From NCBI GenBank assembly GCA_000149265.1, contig CH002976.1, forward strand, positions 56,802 to 120,801: a DNA stretch of 64,000 nucleotides. The letters are read 5' to 3'. The notes under the pieces are model-generated. The model made no database searches, had not been told where the DNA came from, and worked only from the letters and a program-made list of their open reading frames with translations. Shown piece after piece: positions 57,640 through 64,000 of the stretch. Each line of letters opens with the position of its first letter. Positions within the stretch are counted from its first letter, which is position 1. The stretch comes from Ciona savignyi (Eukaryota > Chordata > Ascidiacea > Phlebobranchia > Cionidae). The position numbers were made by a program, and so were the translations under genes.

Positions 57640-58250
57640 CGACTGTGGATAGGAGGTGTCTTGCGATACTGTCGGTTAAATCCAAACTTTTCACCCAGGA
57701 GGAAACTTATGCTAATCTTTCCACACAATATAATAGCTTCGACCTGAACATACAATCTAAATTAAACTCTGGACAGGTGTATATTACTCATAAACCCTGG
57801 CTACCAACCCACAAGGATCTAATAAACCAATCCTCCACACACTGTAATAACTCCAGCAACTCAACTGTAGGCATGAGGTGTCTTACGATTCCAGTGGATG
57901 AAGCCTGGCTTTCCATCTACGAGGATCTAAATGAACCGACCATCCACACTCTGTATCCAGCAACTCGACTGTGGTCATGAGGTGTCTTAGATACCTATGA
58001 ATAAAGCCTGGCTTCCCACCCAAGAGAATATAAATAACCCAACCATCTACATGCTTTAATAGCTCCCAATAACTGGACTGGGCATGAGGTGTCCAAAGAT
58101 ACCAATTAATAAAGCCGGTCTCAATGATATAAATAAACAAACCATTCACACTCTGTAATAACTTCAGCAACTCTACTGTGTTGTCTTACAATACCCGTGG
58201 ATAAAGCCTGGCTTCCCACCCACGAGGATCTAAATGAACAAACCATCGGA
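57640..58250 (-). repeat. 109-bp satellite array between TMCO1 and FOXRED1
   Basis: About five units with GATAAAGCCTGGCTTCCCAC and AATAACTCCAGCAACTC. It shares a 45-bp core with the 136-bp unit. Confidence 0.85.
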
Positions 58251-58254
58251 TCAA

Positions 58255-59060
58255 ACCTTCTTCCTCAAAATATTTATTTTTGTGCAATCACCATCAGGTT
58301 ACAAAACAATTGAAGTGTGCTGTGTATGATTATACAAAAACTTCTATAGTAACGGTACTTAAAAATTAAGGAGATAGTTCCCGTGTTTAAGTGACTAAAT
58401 TACATATCTATACTAAAATGGTATATTAAAGCATCTTACAACACAAATTCGCATCCAAAATGTTGGTCCAAAATTTGGTGTAAAATGGGTTTTGCAGTAA
58501 AAGAAAACATAATAAAATATTTAACGCAATAAATTTCCCCTGCAAGATCTATTTTAAATATAAAAAAATAAAATTATCAAACCACCAAAATTGGGTAAAA
58601 GCAAACCAAGTATCCCACGGATCGAGACACCACTTAACCAAAAACATTAAAGTCAGCAATCTGGTTTCTATAATTATCAAAAAATACATGAAATTACAAT
58701 CCACACATGCTGGTAATGATCATAATGCTATATTTAATGGAATGGCAAAAATGCTATGTTATCCTGCATCCTTAATTTGGAATTATTACGGTGTCTTTAA
58801 TATAACAAAGAAAAGAAAAAATACTAAAAATTACCAATATTTTGCAATACAATATTCCGATAACTGGTAACTGATTAAAAATGGTTTAACGGTTAACTGT
58901 TTTTTAGTAATTGCTTTATCTGTTAAAACTAAAATAATTGGACCACTGCAATCTTAGAAAATCTAAATCTTTTTAACTGGACACTGCTTTGTATAAATAA
59001 GCAACATAAAGTAATGTACTATGGTAAAGAAATGACAGGGATTTTTTTCTTTGGTTTAAA
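58255..59060. other. Convergent intergenic region TMCO1/FOXRED1
   Basis: AT-rich DNA with no recognised element. Confidence 0.5.
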
Positions 59061-59065
59061 TTCAA

Positions 59066-59354
59066 ATAGGATATTCATGTTTATCCCCGTGAATGGAAAA
59101 ATCAAGGGGGTTATCCCATGGGCATTCGTCAGATCACCTCGCGCCCACCGTCGGGTTACCGAAGCTATTACAATGTGTTGTGTATGATTTAAAGGTTCTT
59201 TCAATTTGGTAGAACCCATTAATTCGCTGGGTTCAGGCAATGTTCGTTAAGTGCCTTGCCCAAGGACACAACCAAATCGGTAGCGACCAGTTCCGAACCT
59301 GCAACCATTTGGATGAAAGCGATGCACTAAACCAGCAGGCTAACCCGTCGGACA
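59066..59354 (-). mobile_element. SINE, full length, downstream of FOXRED1
   Basis: Complete apart from a short tail. It lies about 350 bp beyond the FOXRED1 stop codon. Confidence 0.86.
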
Positions 59355-59512
59355 AAAAGGAGGGGAAATAGAAGCAAAAAAACGAATTTATAAAATAAAG
59401 AACTTTATAGTTGCATAGAATAACAATTATGCGGAAAAGTCAAGAAAGAGTTCAGAAGCATGTTTTTCAAGGGAAAACACCGGGAGCATTATAAAATGTG
59501 TACGGTAGGATT

Positions 59513-59695
59513 ATCTTGTGTTACCAGAAGCTATTGCAATATGTTGTGTATAATAAAAATATCCCTGTTTTAGTAGAACTCATTATGCACTGGTTCTAGA
59601 CGATGTTCGCTAAGTGCTTTTCTGAATAGCAAGCAACTAGTTTTGATCCCACAACCATTAAAAGCAAACTGTCCGTCAAGCCACCACTTAGCAAT
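59513..59695 (-). mobile_element. SINE, old and tail-less, next to the FOXRED1 stop
   Basis: Matches at TGTTACCAGAAGCTATTGCA and TAGTAGAACTCATTATG; it ends 12 bp from the stop codon, so it probably lies in the 3' UTR. Confidence 0.6.
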
Positions 59696-59706
59696 CAATC
59701 GAAGCC

Positions 59707-62700
59707 TTAGAAAATGTTAGATTCAAGCAGTGGTTTGTTGTTTATGATTCTATTGAAGGAAAACGGTTCAATATTGTGCTCTGTTTCGAAGTTCACGATC
59801 ATTTCTGCCAGAGCTTTCGATGCGCCGAATGACTGCTGTATTCCATGGCCACTGGAATTAGGATAAGAAGGTCATGTTTATGCTAAGCGAATAGAAAAAC
59901 GCAATGGGCATTAATGCACAGGTAATTGTCTGAGCTCCCACCCTGTTGGGTAACTCTAAAACCAGGCAAAAAGGTAAATTAAAACATTTACTTTTTAAAT
60001 CATCGCTGCTAAAAATGTCTTGCAGTTCTTACATTGTGACATAAAAAATCAGGACACTCGCTAGAAAGGAAAAACAAAAAAGAGACATTAAAAGGAGAAA
60101 TGAGGAAAACTTCTTACTAAAACTATAGATAAATAATTTTAACCATGCCCCAAACACTAATCGCAACTCCATTCCTAACCCTAATGTCCTAATCCCTATT
60201 TAAGTATGCATCCTTTCCTTATTCCCTCTTTTTTTCCATTATTTTTCCGCATGGTAAAATCAACCTTTATAAGCTTAATAACACAAACCAACCTTGATAA
60301 GCACACCACCTGTCCATCTGTGTCACATTTCCAAAGTCCCTACCATACACATTTCCACAAAAAAATACCTGAATCCAGTTAGAAAGTGCAGGTTCTGATG
60401 GTAAGGATGATTCCCTATAATTCCATTCTGATCATATGTGTTGTACTCATAATATCCCGCCCACGCTGAAGTTACCTGCATTGAAAAATTGTAAGAAACC
60501 TCCATATGACTGTTAAACAAGGTGTCACATTTCATGTCCGGCCGGTTAGTTTAGCGCTTAAGTGCGTCGACTTTCAATCGAAAGGTTGAAGGTGCGAAAC
60601 TGGTCGCTAGCTAGTCTGGTGTGTCCTTGGGCAAGGGACTTTACGGACATTACCTGAACCCAGTGGATTAATGGGTTCTACCAAATTAAAAGAACGTGTC
60701 TATCATATACAACACACTGCAATAGCTCCGGTAACCCGACGGTGGGCGCGAGGTGATCTGACGATTGCCCGTGTGTTAACCCCCTTGGTTTCTCATTCAC
60801 TGGGAAAACATGAATATCCAATCCTTCTATCCTATTCTATTTAGATAAGCTGTTAGCCAGTACTTTGATCTATTTTGTGATGGCAGACCTACGACATGTT
60901 GATAATTGATTGTGCCATTAACTTAAAGCAAATGGTTAATATATATATCACTGGGTTGGAGCAATGTAAAGTGGCTTGCTCAGGTGTATATAGTAATACA
61001 CCTCATGCCCACAGTCAACATGCTAGAGTTATTGCAATGTGTGGATAATCAGACATGACTTTTAATTTGGACGACTCATTAGATACCACTGGGTTGGAGC
61101 AATGTAAAGTGGCTTGCTTAGGCGCACAGTAATACACCTTATGCCCACACAGTGTGTAGATAATCAGACATGACTTTCAATTTGTACGACTCATTAATAA
61201 GTATCGAAATTTGAAAACAAAAACCTTTAATTTTTCAAAAGCAGGGATCCTGTGGGCCAGTCGGGGCCAGATTTCCTCGTCAAAGAAGTTAAAATCGACA
61301 TCAAAATTGCCACATTCTGGTTCAGTGTCCTGTAGAAAGAAGGGGTTAGAACCAGTGATGGGATTTAAGAGGTAGCATGGGTTTGGTCGAACCCGTTCTT
61401 GGAACGTCGGGATAATCACCGATCCGATTCTTGCTTTTTTACAGACATTAGACCTTTTAGGAAACCTGTTGTTAGTAAGTACAATACAAAAGAGAACATG
61501 TTCTTAAAATTTTAAATCCCATTACTGGTTAGAGGCAGACCATTATTAACACATTTGAATGGGTCTAAAGGTGGTAGTAATGCTTATTCCGCGAATGCTT
61601 TTTTATTTCAAAATTACGTCCTATAGGAAAAGTTGGTTAGAATTGGAATGTAAGCAAATTTTATTTAAACGGGTTTGATAGGTGATGGGGACCAACTGCT
61701 TGCTCTTGGGAACAGTACCTTATGCTGTGGTTCCCTGTGGGACCTTAAGGTTATATTTCCAAACTCAGTTATGGAAAGGCATATTGCTGTCACAAACTGG
61801 ATTGATAATTCTGGCTATGTATATTTTTGCATTGCGCAAAATTTAGTGGCAGATAAAGAGTTGTGATCTTTTCTGATTGTGCCAAAGACCTGCAAACATT
61901 TAAACCATTGACAATACTGCGTCTTTGGATTAAGACCTGAAACGCGACAATTGCAACCATGTATCTCCGTATGGGATGTAACCCCTGTACAAAAATGTGG
62001 GATAACACAAGTGATGGGATTTAAAATTTAAAGAACAGGTTCTCTTTTATATCGTACTTACTAACAACAGGTTCCCTAAAAGGTCTAATGTCTGTAAAAA
62101 AAGCAAGAATCGGATCGCTGATTATCCCGACGTTCCAAGAACGGGTTCGACCGAACCCATGCGAACTTTGATAAAATCCCATCACTGGGTGACACAGAAT
62201 AAGGATTCACCACATTAAACCATGTGTGTTGTGTATTTATTCATATTTATGACGTAATTTCTCGGTTGACTGATTTTATGTTAATCACGTGACTTTGTTG
62301 TTATTCTCTATGACCTTGGGTCCAACATGGCTTGTCCCTATATCCAATAATAGTTTTCAGTGTTACATTCTTCTCCTTTATGTAATAAACTGCTGAATAT
62401 ACAACACTGTGTGTATTTATTCTCCATTATTAACTGTACTGTATAAAATTGTTGTGTGACATCATACAACATATACTAGTTATCTCATTGTTTTAACTTC
62501 TACAAGATTTATACGGCAGAAAGACATTAATTTTATATATAATTTTGTCCAAAGTACTTTCTAAGCACAGTTGAGAACTTACCTCTGTTGGGGACATTCC
62601 ACAGATGTATTTCCCCCCAAACCCATCCCGACGGCAATAAACTCCAGATGGGTCGATAACAAACGGTAAATCGAACATTGGTGCGTCGGGGCAATGGACA

Positions 62701-63814
62701 ACGTATATGTAACGTTTTCGGGGTTCAACTGGAATCTTAGGGGTTAAAATGGGTAAGTGTGATTGACCAAACTGTCATGTTTTAATTAGTGACGGATGGA
62801 TTGGGTTAAAGACTTGCATGGTGTAACGCTTTTTAGCCGAAAGGTTGCAGATTTGAAACTGGTCGCTAGCTAGTCGAATTTGTGTCCTTGGAAAAGGCAC
62901 TTTACCGACATTGCCTGAACCCAGCAGACTAAACATGTGAATCATCATATACAATACACTGCAATAGTTCCGATAACCCGGCGGTGGGTGCGAGGTGATC
63001 TGACTATTGCCCGTGTGTTAACCCTCTTGGTTTTCCCATTCACCGGAATAAACATGAATATCCTATTCTATCCTAGACCATCCTGTTGTTGCTTTCCAAA
63101 AGTCAATCCGGAAATCACCAGATTCAAATTAAACTTTATCTAGTATTTGCTAGTAACAATTTGTGAAAAATGAGGGAAATACAATTCCTTTCGAATATAT
63201 AGCTACCAGGGTATTAAATATTCTAGGAAAAATTAAATTGTGTTACAAATAAAATAGATAAAACACTGCTGTAACACCCAAAAATAGGATATTCATGTTT
63301 ATCCCCATGCATGAGAAAACCAATTAGGTTAACACACAGGAAATCACCACATCACCTCGCAACCACCGTCGAATTACCGGAACTATTGCAGTGTGTTGTG
63401 TATGAGTATGATACAAACATTCCTTTAATTTTGGTAGAACCCATAAATCTGGGTTCAAGCAATGTCCGTTAAGTGCTTTGCCCAAGGACACAACCGACCA
63501 GCTAGCGAGTAGTATTAAACCTGCAACCTTTCGGCTGAAAGGCGCCGCACTAAAACACCAGACCAAATGGTCAACAGGATGTAAATCTGCAGTATTTGCG
63601 CCATCCCTACATATCTCCAACTTCAGGGTAAACCACCCCCAAATATGGGGTCACAATGACCCCATCTCACCTCATGTTCCAGGTACTTCCCCTCTTCAGG
63701 GTTCCCGGTACCGACCCCCGCGAGTCTAGCCACCTCCCCTGACATCGCCCCACAGCAGATTATCGTCTGCGCCCCTTTGATGAAGATTGGTTTGTCGTGT
63801 TCTGCCATCTTAAC
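59707..63814 (-). CDS. FOXRED1: FOXRED1 (FAD-dependent oxidoreductase, complex I assembly), C-terminal exons, partial
   Basis: FOXRED1 is a mitochondrial flavoprotein of the D-amino-acid-oxidase-like family, needed for assembly of respiratory complex I. Five 3' exons are visible: 63814-63671, 62735-62583, 61329-61225, 60475-60369, 59851-59707 (TAA). They total 217 codons plus stop, about the last 45% of the roughly 486-residue human protein; the N-terminal FAD-binding exons lie beyond the right edge. Recognisable blocks in order: [100 protein letters not shown]. The exon starting at 62735 uses a TAAG acceptor, which restores the family motif PVEPR in frame; the nearer CAG at 62729-62731 does not fit the phase. 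Introns hold SINEs and a pair of inverted hAT-type MITEs. Confidence 0.95.
60080..60245 (+). mobile_element. GGAGGG MITE, diverged, FOXRED1 intron
   Basis: AGAGACATTAAAAGGAG through CCCTAATGTCCTAATC and a pyrimidine-rich end. Its 5' flank (59977-60079) is also homologous to the flank of the copy at 3176. Confidence 0.62.
60537..60841 (+). mobile_element. SINE, full length, FOXRED1 intron
   Basis: Head GTCCGGCCGGTTAGTTTAGC, body, tail TATCCTATTC. It is antisense to FOXRED1 and begins 61 bp upstream of an exon. Confidence 0.87.
60945..61195 (+). repeat. 136-bp satellite, two units, FOXRED1 intron
   Basis: CACTGGGTTGGAGCAATGTA occurs twice at a spacing close to 136; the array ends 30 bp from the exon donor at 61225. 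Confidence 0.82.
61353..61527 (+). mobile_element. 175-bp hAT-type MITE, copy 1, FOXRED1 intron
   Basis: Ends CAGTGATGGGATTT and AAATCCCATTACTG are inverted repeats. The flanks GTTAGAAC and GTTAGAGG agree at 6 of 8 positions, a worn 8-bp duplication. It lies 24 bp upstream of a FOXRED1 exon acceptor, within the intron. Confidence 0.8.
62009..62187 (-). mobile_element. 175-bp hAT-type MITE, copy 2, inverted, FOXRED1 intron
   Basis: The same element as 61353-61527 in opposite orientation, about 90% alike by eye. The flanks GATAACAC and GGTGACAC agree at 6 of 8 positions. Both lie in the same FOXRED1 intron and could pair in the transcript. Confidence 0.8.
62795..63075 (+). mobile_element. SINE, worn head, FOXRED1 intron
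   Basis: The head lacks CCGGCCGG; body and tail (ATATCCTATTCTATCC) are clear. It begins about 60 bp upstream of an exon. Confidence 0.8.
63284..63574 (-). mobile_element. SINE, near full length, FOXRED1 intron
   Basis: Sense orientation to FOXRED1. With the previous copy it forms an inverted, tail-facing pair 209 bp apart. Confidence 0.82.
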
Positions 63815-63894
63815 CTGCGTGCAACGGGTCGTGTTATGAAAAATAAAAAAAAAATTTAAATTTCTTGGATGTGAACTAGGAATTCATTAGGATA

Positions 63895-64000
63895 TAAACA
63901 TATAAACCAACCATCCACGCACTGTAATTGCCCTGAAACTCGACAGTGGCCTCGAGGTGTCTTACGATACCCGTGAATAAAGCCTGGCTTTCCACTTACT
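63895..64000 (-). repeat. 109-bp satellite unit at the right edge
   Basis: CGAGGTGTCTTACGATACCC and AATAAAGCCTGGCTTTCC match the array at 57.6-58.2 kb. Confidence 0.75.

Noticed and set aside
61177-61419. Full 80-codon minus frame as one exon
   Set aside because: Only 61225-61329 is the FOXRED1 exon; the Met and first residues come from the intronic MITE.

Overview
This is a eukaryotic, AT-rich, intron-rich animal window. It looks like a tunicate, probably a Ciona-type sea squirt. The reasons are compact metazoan genes with short exons, a very high load of one tRNA-derived SINE, many short MITEs and minisatellites, and start codons lying a few bases after a strong 3' splice site, as in spliced-leader trans-splicing. 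The species is an inference. Five runs of N interrupt the sequence: 12152-12251, 24065-24164, 36992-37620, 53517-53616, and nothing else of note; four are 100 N and one is 629 N... the 629-N run hides part of a gene.

Four genes are solid. UCK (uridine-cytidine kinase) lies on the minus strand at 33581-44916 in seven exons; the end of exon 4 falls in the 629-N gap. GET4 lies on the plus strand at 50647-51609 as one uninterrupted exon. TMCO1 lies on the plus strand at 53120-57474 in five exons. The C-terminal half of FOXRED1 lies on the minus strand at 59707-63814 in five exons, and its 5' end is outside the window. GET4 and TMCO1 are head to tail, and both act in ER membrane-protein insertion. 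TMCO1 and FOXRED1 converge. UCK and GET4 diverge across about 5.7 kb filled with mobile elements.

The left third (1-33 kb) has no gene I can name. At 505-4486 on the plus strand there are five or six small exons, mostly symmetric phase 1-1, rich in Pro/Glu/Val/Lys repeats. On the minus strand there are three isolated exon candidates (6215-6377, 11094-11373, 15681-15765), the last with half an EF-hand loop. Most of the rest is AT-rich DNA with tandem repeats of 14 to 235 bp.

Mobile elements explain much of the window. There are more than 20 copies of the SINE. There is a long-TIR 'GGAGGG' MITE, a 380-bp MITE and a 175-bp MITE, all with 8-bp target duplications of hAT type. There is a 315-bp MITE with 4-bp duplications, a 1.43-kb hAT remnant with a transposase C-terminus, and a 1.08-kb TTAA (piggyBac-type) element. 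There is one small LTR retrotransposon fossil with identical LTRs. A modular satellite uses 136-bp and 109-bp units. Two unexpected items stand out. One is a 28S rRNA fragment at 24165-24346 sandwiched between two identical 597-bp repeats and a gap. The other is a triple CATTGGGT site recording two successive insertions into one 8-bp target inside a SINE.
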